Below, piece by piece: positions 1-10,311 of a DNA stretch of 64,000 nt (its first letter is position 1; each line of letters begins with the position of its first letter). The notes under the pieces were generated by a model. That model saw nothing but the letters and a program-made list of their open reading frames with translations, searched no databases and was not told the origin of the DNA. A program made the translations under genes and the position numbers. Source of the DNA: Lumbricus terrestris (taxonomy: Eukaryota; Annelida; Clitellata; Crassiclitellata; Lumbricidae). Location: NCBI GenBank assembly GCA_949752735.1, contig OX457053.1, positions 6,359,135 to 6,423,134 on the forward strand. Reading direction: 5' to 3'.

Positions 1-2
1 TG

Positions 3-797
3 CTTGATGAATATGAGCTATGGCCTGCAATTAAGATAATTATTTCTGATACAACCTCTGCAAATACAGGAAAATCTATTGGTGCAGTCACACGGCTACA
101 GAATCATTTTGTTCGGCTTGGATTACAGAAACCTCTTTATATTGGATGCCAACATCATGTTCTCGACACAATACTGAAACATGTTATGGATGATTGTTTT
201 GATGGAGCAACCACCTCACCAAACCTCAGTTATTGGTTCATTACGAAAGTAACAGAAGAGTACGAGCAATTGAAAGCATCGTTTGACAATTCTGGAAATG
301 CTCTGAAGAAAGTAGAACAAATTGACTGGCGAGATGACATGGCTTTCCTTCACCATTTGATTGCTTGTTACAAGGATTTTAAGAGTACAGGAAGCTTTCC
401 TATGGTAGAATTCAAAACACTGCCAAATATAAGCAATGCAAGATGGAATAGCAGAGCAATTTTTGCCTTGCTAGCTTACATTTTAATTCCGGAATTCCAG
501 CAGTCACCTGAAGGTCAGTCAGCATGTGACTTTATTTGTGGTACTTGGAGTGACATCTGGTTTTCTGGCCAGTACTATAATCCTGACAACTTTGATAATC
601 TAGCAGAAGTGTGTCAAAATCATTCAAAGGCATTAAAGTCATTGAGGAACTTTTGGTCTGTGGAGCCAACACCGATTCCAACACAACGGTCAAATATATG
701 TGCTGAAAGAGCAATTAAAGTTATGCAGGACTTACTTCCACTGTGTAAAAGCATTGACAAACTGAGTATTAAATTTCTTTTGTCAAACGAACACTAA
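3..797 (+). CDS. transposase-like protein, 3' part (RNase H-like fold, possibly hAT)
   Basis: The frame is open from the left edge to a TAA at 795-797 (264 codons), so the 5' end lies outside the window. I see Asp16-Thr-Thr followed by Asn-Thr-Gly, then Cys49-Gln-His-His-Val-Leu-Asp and Val-Met-Asp-Asp. An Asp motif followed by a Cys-x-x-His-x-Leu block is the arrangement in the RNase H-fold catalytic core of hAT-type transposases; that placement is inference. I cannot see a clear third acidic residue or a C-terminal hAT dimerisation block, so it may be a decayed or different DNA-transposon family, or a domesticated gene. The frame has no internal stops, which argues against an old relic. Confidence 0.5.
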   Translation, partial: LDEYELWPAIKIIISDTTSANTGKSIGAVTRLQNHFVRLGLQKPLYIGCQHHVLDTILKHVMDDCFDGATTSPNLSYWFITKVTEEYEQLKASFDNSGNALKKVEQIDWRDDMAFLHHLIACYKDFKSTGSFPMVEFKTLPNISNARWNSRAIFALLAYILIPEFQQSPEGQSACDFICGTWSDIWFSGQYYNPDNFDNLAEVCQNHSKALKSLRNFWSVEPTPIPTQRSNICAERAIKVMQDLLPLCKSIDKLSIKFLLSNEH

Positions 798-1365
798 AAA
801 ATCTGTACTTTAAAACGTTTAATACAATTTTCCGATGTGCGGCACAGCTGTGCCAGTGTTTATATACAATGTAAATTGTTTTTCTATTTGGTGGGTGACA
901 TTTTTTAAGAGTTGACACTTGCCACTGGTGTTTTCTTGATATTTGCATAAAAACTCCACAACAAATTACATGGGGAAAGGGTTTTAAAAATAGTCATATC
1001 CCTAGTATATATATATAATTTTATATATAAATTAAATATATCTATATAAGTTGATTCTTTCTATGATAATTATCGTTTGATTCAAAAACTGTTTTGCAAA
1101 TTGTAAATCAAGGAACGGGAGAAAAATGCAGAGTCCTTCATAGGACATAAAAAACGAAAACATTATACTATTGCCATGAATAATATTGCCCATATGTTAT
1201 TGACCAATACGAAGCATGATACGGTGCTATATAAACCGCCGCTTCATACAGTATTAATATGATGGACCGCAGGAAATTTGAATTTATAGTGGCTGTGTAT
1301 GTCGGTTCGTTGAACGATATATATTCAATCTACTATCTATCCATCTATATTCTATAAAGGAGGAT
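798..1365. other. AT-rich intergenic DNA, no gene seen
   Basis: No coding frame, RNA gene or repeat family is recognised. A short TATATA-rich patch lies near 1005-1050. Confidence 0.6.
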
Positions 1366-1368
1366 ACG

Positions 1369-1419
<51 letters not shown>

Positions 1420-1613
1420 ACATGTGTGTGTGCCCGCGCGCACGTGCATGCGTGCACGTGGATGTGTGTGCGTGTGTGTGTGCGTGTGTGCGTGCGTGTG
1501 TATTATGTCTATGATAATGCGTGTGTGAGTATGTGTGTGTACGTGTGTATGTATGCGTGTGTGTATGTGTGCGTGTGTGCATGCGTACGTGGGTGTGTGT
1601 GTGTGTGTGTGTT
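1366..1613. repeat. (TG)n microsatellite
   Basis: An alternating TG/CG tract of about 250 bp, pure in the first half and interrupted by CGTG and TATG later. Alternating purine-pyrimidine DNA of this length can form Z-DNA. Translations of it are artefacts. Confidence 0.95.
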
Positions 1614-1768
1614 TGTCCAAAATGCACGACCACAGGCTCGCAGCTATTGACCTGAAACCTTGCAACTATTAGACAGAGATGACCACCGGGTCAAGCCAGT
1701 GGCCATAATAGAACAATGCCACATCATTTCACGGCGTGAAACTCCTATTCAGTGTCCGCGCTGCATTC

Positions 1769-1812
1769 GGGAGCGCCTCTGAGTAGGGTGCATGAAGGGG
1801 CGCTATAGCAAG
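1769..1812 (+). repeat. LINE/SINE-type 3' tail copy
   Basis: GGGAGCGCCTCTGAGTAG followed by a short spacer and GGGGCGCTATA. This is the hairpin tail shared by the retroelement family whose coding remnant is at 48313-48915. Confidence 0.75.
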
Positions 1813-1855
1813 TGGACATTAAAAAAGAACAATACTACATCGTAGCAGAACAATA

Positions 1856-2062
1856 ACACGTCACAATAAAACAATGCCACATCACAATAGAACAATACCA
1901 CATCTCAATAGAACAATAGCACATCGCAACAGAACAATAGCACGTCACAATAAAACAATACCACATCACAATAGAACAATGTCACATCACAATAGAACAA
2001 TAGCACATCGCCACAGAACAATAGCACATCGCAATAGAACAACACCACACCACCATAAACAC
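1856..2062. repeat. 21-bp minisatellite, about 9-10 copies
   Basis: The unit is close to CACATCACAATAGAACAATAC, repeated head to tail with 1-3 changes per copy. Changes such as AATAAAAC and CGCAACAG suggest age. It has no spacers, so it is not a CRISPR array. Confidence 0.9.
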
Positions 2063-3177
2063 TATCGCAACGAAGCAGTACGACATCACACTATAGTGTA
2101 GCAATCAATACGATCGACGCTATGATGCCCAGCATCATTTTCGTTGCTCTATGGAGAATAAGATTGCCATTCATCCGTCACATCATCCGCCCATCCATCC
2201 ATCATCCGCGACTGCCACCATCCGCACGTGGCTTCAGCGACTGGATGGACAACGGAAGATGAATCGATCCTTCGCATCCTTGCACGAATGAGTAATGATC
2301 AGAGTTTTGAGCAGATCAGTCCAATGAGTCCATCCACCCATCCATCCATCCATCTTCCAGTTCACAAGTCATGACCTGCATCTAAGATCTTGGCGAGAAA
2401 AAGAGACTGAACAGCGAACAACGACTATAATAATAGTCGTCGTAATCGTGATCGTAGCAACGAATAGTTATCATAATAACAATGATGATGATGATAATAA
2501 TAATTACTAGTTATTATTATTTATTATTAATTATTATTATTATTGTTAATTTTTATTATTCTCATTATTATTATTATTATTTTATTCGATGTATCAATAA
2601 TGATCCCCCAGGATTTATAAAAATTATTTTAATAGTAAAAAATTAATCTCCGGGAAATCAGGTCTGTCCCTGGTTTCACAACCATCCTGAAATCTGCCTA
2701 TCATGATTTCAATGATAATATTTTCTTCTAATTTCAAACTGACATCCTGTATAATAGTACGTCGCTGCAGTACGATTACAAATCATGGTTTATGAATGGA
2801 TGACCGCTTTGGTTAGTATGCATGCAGGAGTCGAGCTTCGAACTGTTCTGGCGGTCATGCAGGGTGTCCACCCCATGCAGAGCCTACAATAGGCCTACTG
2901 CTTATTTATTTCTAGCCAACGCCAGTTGCTGTCGAGTGCCATGGAAGTGGGTCGACCTTTGGGGGAGTTATGGGAAGCGATTCCGCATCCGTAAATAATA
3001 AAATATAAGTAATTCATAATAATTATGTTTAGTACATTATATTATAAGAGATTTGATCTTCTATAGTTTTCTCATTCAGGAGCAGCAATAGCAGCTTAGT
3101 TCCGGTTCATTACCTCAACTGGTCCATAAGTGATTTGATCTTCTAGTTTCCTCATTTATTCATTCACTTCGATAATT
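2063..3177. other. non-coding DNA with CATC and ATT tracts
   Basis: Contains degenerate (CATC)n at about 2175-2360 and (AAT/ATT)n at about 2470-2585. I see no exon with convincing splice sites, including no upstream exon of the TARP gene. Confidence 0.6.
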
Positions 3178-3217
3178 TATATAGCGCCTCTTCAAATCTA
3201 CTCAGAGGCGCTCCAAT
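3178..3217 (-). repeat. LINE/SINE-type 3' tail copy
   Basis: TTATATAGCGCCTCTTC, spacer, ACTCAGAGGCGCTCC: the shared hairpin tail in reverse orientation. Confidence 0.75.
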
Positions 3218-3319
3218 GCAGGAACAGCAATGGCTGCTCAGTCCCGGTCCATTGCCTCAACTGGTCACTCTCTTCGCAGTATACACTGTCTCCATCTATG
3301 CTCGATTTAAAATTATTCC

Positions 3320-3460
3320 ACCTGGCAATTCCTCCTCCTCTTCATTTGCTTTTCTCAAGCGCTGTTTCTTTTCTCGAGGACTCGCGCACTGAGAGTGCCT
3401 CTGAACGTTTCACCCTAGTAGATAAATTATAGAGGCGCTGCATAAATGTTTTAATACAGT
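3320..3460 (+). repeat. retroelement 3' end, older copy
   Basis: A pyrimidine-rich stretch followed by TTTTCTCAAGCGCTGTTTC, CTCGCGCACTGAGAG and a diverged GCCTCTGA...GGCGCTGCATAAATG tail. The same order of blocks recurs at 37850-37985, which defines this as a family. It sits just before the TARP exon, inside the preceding intron. Confidence 0.65.
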
Positions 3461-3492
3461 TCAATAATACTATGGCAAACATCGTGTTGCAG

Positions 3493-4346
3493 GGCTGCTA
3501 ACGCTGGTCGGCATCATCATCTACATCGGTGCAATCACAGAAGAGGCGGGCAACAAGATCAAGGCGTCGGAGGACCCGAAATTCACCTACAACTACGGCC
3601 CGTCTCTCCTCATGGCCATCGGGTCTTTCGTCGGGTCTCAGCTGACGGGGGTCATGTCCGTCAATCTATACATATCACGCAAGGAAGCCGACTACATCAA
3701 GAACCAGCAACTGGCCGCCATCGAGGCGGGGGACGGAGGAACAACGGGCAGCAACGGGCCATCATCGTCCACCCGCGGGGGGACCAACCACTCGCGTGCC
3801 CCGCCGCCCTCGCATCACCCTCGGGGGCTGACAGCCACCTCGTCGGCGGGCGTCCTCGGCTGCGGCGGCGGCGGCGGCGGCGGTGCGACCCCCGAGGACG
3901 AGGCTTCATCGTGGCGCGGCTACTCGATCGATTCCCCGTCGCGTTCGGACACGTTCTGTACGACACACACAACGTCCAAGGACCTGTCCAGCTACAGCCT
4001 GCTCAGCAGGGACCTGGCCGCGCAGACCACCGCTGCTGACTCGGCCAACCGGGTCCCGATCGGGGGCTCGACGGCGCTAGGAGGGGCCGAGGACGATCGG
4101 CGCGGCGGCGGTGGGTGCAGGCAGGAGGTACCGCCGCCGTCGCTTGGTCGCCCTCCAGGGGACGCACGGTCGACCCTGTCTCGAGAATGGTCGGAGGGGT
4201 CGGCGACGACGAGGACGGATCTGTCGAGACAGTGGTCGGAGAGGTCGGTCGATGCGAGGTCGAGTCTGTCGAGGGACTGGTCCAAGTGTTCGACGGAGGA
4301 GGGCGATGTGGAGTCGGCGGCGTACAGGCGCATCACGCCCGTCTGA
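3493..4346 (+). CDS. CACNG: terminal coding exon of a type I TARP / calcium-channel gamma subunit
   Basis: TARPs are four-pass claudin-fold membrane proteins that bind AMPA receptors and control their trafficking and gating at synapses. The exon follows an acceptor ending GTTGCAG at 3492 and enters in phase 1 (split Gly). It encodes the end of transmembrane helix 3 (LVGIIIYIGAI), a short loop, helix 4 (LLMAIGSFVGSQLTGVMSV) and a long cytoplasmic tail of about 210 residues. The tail has a poly-Gly run, a YSLLSRD block like the YTLSRDP block of stargazin, three LSR(E/Q/D)WS repeats, and the final residues RRITPV. Vertebrate stargazin-group TARPs end RRTTPV, a class I PDZ ligand for PSD-95-type proteins. 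Earlier exons are not visible upstream, so they lie outside the window or in regions I cannot recognise. The GC-rich coding sequence contrasts with AT-rich flanks. Confidence 0.88.
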
Positions 4347-4394
4347 GGGGGAGGGGCAACGTGCAATGGGGCCTTGTTTTCTAAGTGAGGACCA

Positions 4395-5412
4395 GCTGGA
4401 TCAAGGAGCAGGAGGAGGAAGAGGAAAAGTAAGAGGAGGAGGTGGAAGAGGAGAAGGAGGTGGTGTGGAAGAGGTGGATTGTACCTATTTATAAATTTAT
4501 ATAGCGCCTCTCACAGTGCGCACCAATCAGAGGCGCTCCCAGTGCGTTAGACCAAGAGAGGAAAAGTGGTCTTGAGACAACGAAAAGAGATATTTGACCG
4601 ACCAGCTAATAAGGAAGAACGCGTTGAAGGAATGAAGAGGAGGAGAAGGAGGAGGAGGAGGGAAAAGGAGGAGGAGAATAAGGAGAAGAGGTGTCAGCGT
4701 CCAACGACGGGGTCTTGTTATCTAAGTGGACCAGCTGGATCATGGAGGAGGAAGTGGTGGAGGGAATGCGTAGGAGAAAGAGGAAGAGTCGGAGGAGGAA
4801 GGTAAGCAAGTAAGTATATTATTTATGAGTTTATGACAGCATGCAGCTGCCAAACAACAGTCTGGTGAAGAAGTAAAATTCACACAAGACTTCAGACACT
4901 ATATCAAGACTAAACATTATTATTGTGTTAAAAATATTCTAGCTATAAATATATGAAGAGGGAGGAAGGGGCACAGGAGGAGGAGATGAGGTAGAAGGAG
5001 GAGGAGGTGAAGGAGAAGAAGGAGGAGAAGGAGGAGGAGGAGAAGGAGGAGGAGGAGGAAGAAAAGGAGAAGAAGGAGGAGCAGAAGGAGAAGGAGGAGC
5101 AGAAGAAGGAGGAGGAGGAGAAGGAGGAGGAGGAGGAGAGGAAGGACAAGGAGGAGGACAAGGAGGAGGAGGACAAGGAGAAGGAGGAGCAGAAGGAGGA
5201 GGAGAGGAAGGACAAGAAGGAGAACAAAGGAGAAGGAGGAGCAGAAGAAGAGGGAGGAGAAGGAGGAGGAGAGGAAGAACAAGGAGGAGGAGAGGAAGGA
5301 CAAGAAGGAGAACAAAGGAGAAGGAGGAGCAGAAGAAGAGGGAGGAGCAGAAGAAGGAGGAGCAGAAGAAGGAGGAGAGGAAGAACAAGGAGGAGGAGGA
5401 CACGGAGGAGGA
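4395..5412. repeat. purine-rich (AGG/GAA)n tracts
   Basis: Three blocks of A/G-only sequence (about 4395-4475, 4620-4805, 4955-5412), the last almost 460 bp. They follow the TARP stop codon and may lie in its 3' UTR if the poly(A) signal at 5440 is used. Purine-only tracts of this kind can form triplex DNA. Confidence 0.9.
4495..4540 (-). repeat. LINE/SINE-type 3' tail copy
   Basis: TTTATATAGCGCCTCTC then a spacer and ATCAGAGGCGCTCCCAGTG, reverse orientation. Confidence 0.75.
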
Positions 5413-5439
5413 GGTGAGTCAGGACTGCTAGAAGAATTG

Positions 5440-5445
5440 AATAAA
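5440..5445 (+). terminator. candidate poly(A) signal AATAAA
   Basis: First clear AATAAA on the + strand after the TARP stop codon, about 1.1 kb downstream and just past the purine array. Use by the TARP gene is inference. Confidence 0.25.
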
Positions 5446-5494
5446 AGCAAAGCGTCGTCTTGGACCAACTTCTCATAGATGAGAGAAGCTTCTG

Positions 5495-5610
5495 TTGCCA
5501 TGTCTCTGTCTCTGTCTCTGTTTGTCTCTGTTTCTCTGTCTCTCTGTCCCTCTCTGTCTCTCTCTCTGTATGTATGTCTCGTTCCCTGTCTCTGTCTTTG
5601 TCTCTCTATG
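5495..5610. repeat. (TCTG/TCTC)n microsatellite
   Basis: Imperfect CTGTCTCTGTCTC repeats over about 115 bp. Confidence 0.9.
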
Positions 5611-5921
5611 TATGGTTCTGTTTCTTTTTGTTTGCTGACTATCTACTGGCGTACTGTGTTTTTGTCTCAGCTATAGGATGTCTAAATTTTACCATTGACG
5701 GCAACGAATTCTTGGACTCTATAATAGGCATTTGAACTTTTCGAAGATGACAAAACTTAGACCTACTATAAAGTTTGTAGAGTAGCCTAATCTTATATCA
5801 AGAAATAATCTCATCGTATTAAGTAAAATAATAAAATAAAATAAAATTAGGTTTTAAGCGTAATTATAAGGCATTAAATTCGACTTTACTAATTAATCCA
5901 TATGTGAATAAATAATTGAAT

Positions 5922-6017
5922 AAACTACCCTATAAAAATTAGGCCAGATCATAAAACTACCCTATAAAAATTAGGCCAGATCATGAAACTACAGTATAAA
6001 AATTAGGCCAGATCATG
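5922..6017. repeat. 32-bp tandem repeat, 3 copies
   Basis: Copies begin at 5922, 5954 and 5986 with exact 32-bp spacing. The core reads TATAAAAATTAGGCCAGATC. Confidence 0.9.
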
Positions 6018-6404
6018 AAGAGAAAGTACGAACAATCATCTAAGTGACAAAATTACAATTATCAGCTAAATTAGGCTAAATTAAAATCTTGATGTAATAA
6101 TAATTAATTAGGTTTGAATCGTCATGACTGTGTCTGGTGCTACAGTAGCGTCCCTCCGCGTCTTCGATTTTAGGAAACTAGCGGAGGGAGTATATTGACT
6201 CGGCGATTATTGTGAGCTGCGGAAATGAGATTTATTTGAAGCAATATGCCTTTGAACGCTGATGGTAAGAGTTCGAAATTCGTCTCAAGAAATAATCCAT
6301 TTTCCGTGTAAGGACCTTGAGTTGGCCCAGCTCCTTGTCACGCAAGATTAATGCTTTCATTCCTATACCGGTGCTTCGCATAAAGGAACGAACATTCCCT
6401 TCCA

Positions 6405-6592
6405 GCAACCCCAGGGCTGTTTTTAAGGAATTTTTAGAACTGCACAACTCCTTCTTTCCTTTCCCATCATCCATGGTAAATTACTTCCAATCGGAACATA
6501 ATGACCTTTTTGCTAGTTTTAACTGTACAGAAGTGCTTCTACAACTGCACATTTTGTGTAGCCTACAACTGCACGGTAAAAAAACCTGAGCA
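6405..6592. repeat. dispersed repeat, copy 1
   Basis: Shares long identical stretches with 22585-22760 (for example GAACTGCACAACTCC and AGAAGTGCTTCTACAACTG) and weaker similarity with 38370-38555. No termini or coding capacity are recognised. Confidence 0.8.
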
Positions 6593-6599
6593 ACCCCAA

Positions 6600-7485
6600 T
6601 GGTTATCTTGTATTTGGTATTCGACTAAATGCTTGTTGTGTACTGTAACTATAGTTTGAGTCTGCAAACAACACTGAGTTGCACAAAAAATTTAGTGGTC
6701 TTGATAAATTCCTTATTTTTTGTTTATATCAAAGCAAATAGACCAGTTTTTAAACTCCAGATAAACAATTTCACCGGGTGTTCATATAGCCTAATCATGT
6801 TACAAAACCTGCGTCAACGTAGCCTACGTGTGATTTTTATGTCTATTTGTATTTATCAATTCTTGTTTTCACGAGTGCTAATTAGGGCGATTAGGAGGAC
6901 TTTTCCATATCGGATAAACGTTCATTTGCAATATGTGATAGGCTATGTTTAGAGAACATAAGAGTTGTGCTTGTGACGAAGGAGTATAATTTTATTGTGC
7001 TCCACGAGGTTAGCTGCATTATGCATAGCGTCGAACCTGTTCCAAGTATTATAGAAACTGCTGATAGCTGTGTCGACTGTGATTCGTGAAACATTTTGTG
7101 AAACATTTTCTTATCAGTCCAGACAGAAGGCGTAAACAATGTCTTCAATCTCGCGCATTCCACTAAAACGAGCATAAGAAATGTGTCTTCAATCTGCTGT
7201 GTTCAAATAAAAGGAGCATAAAAACATAATTGGATGGCCGCGCGTGTTGAGACTGTCTACGTCGGAAGCATTGAGATTGAAATAGGTGTTGCGATTTAAT
7301 CTGTAGGAAGCAAAGCATCATGGTCCTGACGTTGGCACGTCGAGGTTCCACTGAAAATATCGAAGGGCATGCAGAGGTGCCCTTGGCATATGGCGTGACT
7401 GTGTTTTTCTGTTGCCTTTTTTCCACTGAATGGAAAATCTGGTGGGAAGGATGTGGAACGATGCATGTGTATGGGAAGATGGGAT
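6600..7485. other. no gene recognised
   Basis: Mixed-composition DNA without a supported exon or repeat. Confidence 0.5.
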
Positions 7486-7496
7486 TTGTTCAATAG

Positions 7497-9018
7497 CATA
7501 GGCGTAACTTTCTATTGTGACGGTGGTGTCCAGTCACCACCACTTTTAAAAGTGGTGGTGAAATTCACCACCACTTTTTGGTCCTGCAAAAAATAATTTT
7601 TTGGCATGGAAGCATTTGGCTCTTTTCCGCTAAGGCTATATTCATTCTTAAAATCAAGAGGCAGAGTAGGAAATAGATAGAGAAAATTTAGAGATGAGGG
7701 AGAATAATAAGAAATATCGCATCAAAGTTGATAGGCTACTTAATTGATAGGACTGCACGATTTGACTGAATTTTCCATTTTATCGTTGGCTGTAACTTCG
7801 ATCGTTTGATTATATTGGCGAATGACAATTGTCACATCCTTAGCACTACAGTAACTGGCATTAGCCTATTTATTATTGTTGCTTCTTGCAGTCTGCACCT
7901 ATACGCAGCAATGCTTACTTAGTCGCTTAGTCCTTCCCGTGCAAGTCTGCACATCGGGCAACGCACTTGCTCCACTAGTCCCTGTCCATCGCCAGTTCTT
8001 CAGCCTCCCTCCTGTATGACATCTCCAGACAGCTCGATTCACCTTTGATGGTGCCTTATAAGAGTTCTTTTGTGGTCGTCCTCTCGATCTTGATTCTACT
8101 TCCTGCATTCCAGGACATCACCTGTTTGGCTCTTCGATTCTCGTCCACGCAAACAACGTGCCACATCCACCTAAGTATTCTTTTTTTAATGATGCTTTCC
8201 GTATCTTCTAGTCCCGTCTTCTCGATCACTTATGACTTTGTTTGTTATCTTGTCCAGCCACGATACATGTAGAATCATTCTCAGCCACCTTTGGTGTGCT
8301 GCCTTCATTCTTTTCCTGTTTGTTACCATCATGAGGAGCCACGTCTCAGATCTGTATGTATAACATACACTACAGCACTGTGCTCACAACCAATGCCTGT
8401 TGCAAAGTTTTTTTTTTACCTGGGTGGGCTAATTGCAAGCCCACCGCGGAACCCTCCTCCTTTATCATGGCCTGAGACAGGTTCAGGCTATCCTGAGATA
8501 TCCTGAGGCGGAAAAATTGTTGTCACTAACCAGTGTTACCAGTCTAACCTACAGTAACCGACCTCAGTATACCCTACATAGGCCCTACATAGGACCTACA
8601 GACGACTTCTTAACGGCAGCATAGGTTCAATAGCCTCCACCTCGAGCGGGGATGGTAAATTTTCCCGCCCCAAAGTTCCAAACAGATTTACGGCCCTGAC
8701 CTTTATGTAAGTTTGGTTTTTTAATTGGACGACGTGTTGGTGTAGGCTGGACTTGACATTTAGAAATCAAAGTTCATGTAAAAGTTAATTATTATAATAA
8801 AATTCATAAAAGAAAAATTTACACACGACTGTAGCGTCTTGTAGTCTACTGTTCCATTGCAACTTTGCAAGTGACCGAAAGCGGCGGACAAAGTAAACTC
8901 AAGTCGATTTTGGGACGGAGAGTTATCATAGAGAAGGCGAGGGTAGAGAGAAGAGAAGGAAAATTTAGTGAGCAGACAAATAGTCACCACCACTTTCTGG
9001 GGGAAAGTTACGCCCTTG
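7497..9018. mobile_element. hAT-like non-autonomous element with nested LINE fragment
   Basis: Terminal inverted repeats CATAGGCGTAACTTTC (left) and CAAGGGCGTAACTTTC (right, read inward) differ at 2 of 16 bases. Both ends are flanked by TTCAATAG (7489-7496 and 9019-9026), an 8-bp duplication typical of hAT insertion. Just inside each end lies CACCACCACTTT, so the inverted repeat is longer and interrupted. No transposase frame is present. A reverse-transcriptase tail fragment sits inside (7895-8340). Confidence 0.8.
7895..8340 (-). pseudogene. non-LTR retrotransposon ORF2 tail, RTE-like, decayed
   Basis: Read on the minus strand, broken frames give GHV-VDENRRAKQ, then a Trp-Asn-Ala-Gly segment, an Arg/Lys-rich ERTTTKE block and a block with REAEELAMDRDWW. 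This order (GHVLRMD-like, basic linker, AQDR-W) matches the C-terminal end of RTE-type reverse transcriptase proteins. Stops and frameshifts show it is dead. It lies wholly within the hAT-like element. Confidence 0.65.
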
Positions 9019-9365
9019 TTCAATAGAGTGGGTTTGTGTTATGGGCGGAATGGGGTATACTCTGAAGCAGGAAAACACCTCACGCCAAACGCTTCACGGT
9101 GACCTGAGAACTGTTGATTAATACCGCAATGCGTTTGCAGGCGGTTCAATAAAGTCCATACTTACTTAGGCCTAATTATAACAAATACATGTATCTTACA
9201 TAGGCTATAGGCCTATACTTGCGTTACTACATATATATTTATCTCTTTTTTTCTGACAGTCTCTGTCTGTTTCTGTCTCTGTCTTTGTCTGTCTGTCTCT
9301 CGCTATGTGTCTCTTTCTCTCTATTATTATTATTTTTCCTTTATGCCCTGAGGTACTTTGCTCCC

Positions 9366-9373
9366 AAGGGACA

Positions 9374-9438
<65 letters not shown>

Positions 9439-9497
9439 TATTTTTATTATTACTGTTATTAGTATTATTATTATTACTATTATTATTATCATCATCG

Positions 9498-9530
<33 letters not shown>

Positions 9531-9535
9531 CTACA
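9366..9535. repeat. (ATT)n-(ATC)n compound microsatellite
   Basis: About 110 bp of ATT repeats with occasional ACT, followed by ATC repeats. Confidence 0.95.
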
Positions 9536-9847
9536 AATTGTCCTGAGGTACTTCGTTCTACAGGGACTTAGAAATTAAAAAAGCAATGTGTCTGGAACGG
9601 CTACAGTGCTACACCGTGTCCAATATCCATATCGGGCGTAGGTCTGATGAAGGTGCCCATAAATGCTACGGCGTTGAAACGCTGTATTGTGACAGATTCT
9701 CTGAAAAAAGTAGCTGCATGGTCTCTCTTGGTTCATCCGTAGCTAGCGTGAGGTGGCGACCCAGATCCATATTATTGGCCTACCTTCCAATGGCCCCTTG
9801 TGATTGAGAAAAACCGGTCCACCACGCAAGTCTTATTATTTTATTAC

Positions 9848-10311
9848 GGCCGGTGTCACATGATATTTGATCCCCCTGAAAGCTATCCGGGGGATGAATT
9901 AATCTATCCCCCGGATGAAATTAACCGGTCTAGACTATCCGGGGGGATCAACCATTCTATCCCCTTTATTGAAAATGAGTATAATTGAAAAATTTGTGTT
10001 GTAATCAAGATTTAAAGTGACTCTAATTGTTTTAAGTGTCCTAAGCAATGTTCAGAGAAAGGCAACTTGAATTTATTTAGTGACTCTGAGTGTTCTTAAG
10101 TGTTTTAAAATAATGTTCTACGTGCTTTAAAACCAAAGTAAAGAATTATCTAGTAGGAATAAACATACCTGTTAGTTCCATCATTCAAAACAAAGCAGAC
10201 GGAAATTAATTTGCAAAAAAAATGCACGCGGAAGTGGCTTTTTTCGACTTCTCTTCATCTGGGGGGGATACACGATTAATACGGGGGATACTCTATTTCG
10301 TGACACCGGCC
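9848..10311. mobile_element. MITE-like element with 12-bp perfect inverted ends
   Basis: GGCCGGTGTCAC at 9848 and its exact reverse complement ending at 10311. The left half has repeated CCCCCGG/CCGGGGG blocks able to form several stem-loops, and the right end carries GGGGGGATAC. I found no clear target-site duplication, so the family is unassigned. Confidence 0.6.

Noticed and set aside
1856..2062. Possible CRISPR-like array
   Set aside because: Direct repeats of 21 bp with no unique spacers, in a eukaryotic genome; it is a minisatellite.
3697..4494. Overlapping open frames around the TARP tail
   Set aside because: Arg- or Gly-rich shadow frames of a GC-rich exon; the frame with the splice-phased membrane helices and PDZ ligand is the real one.
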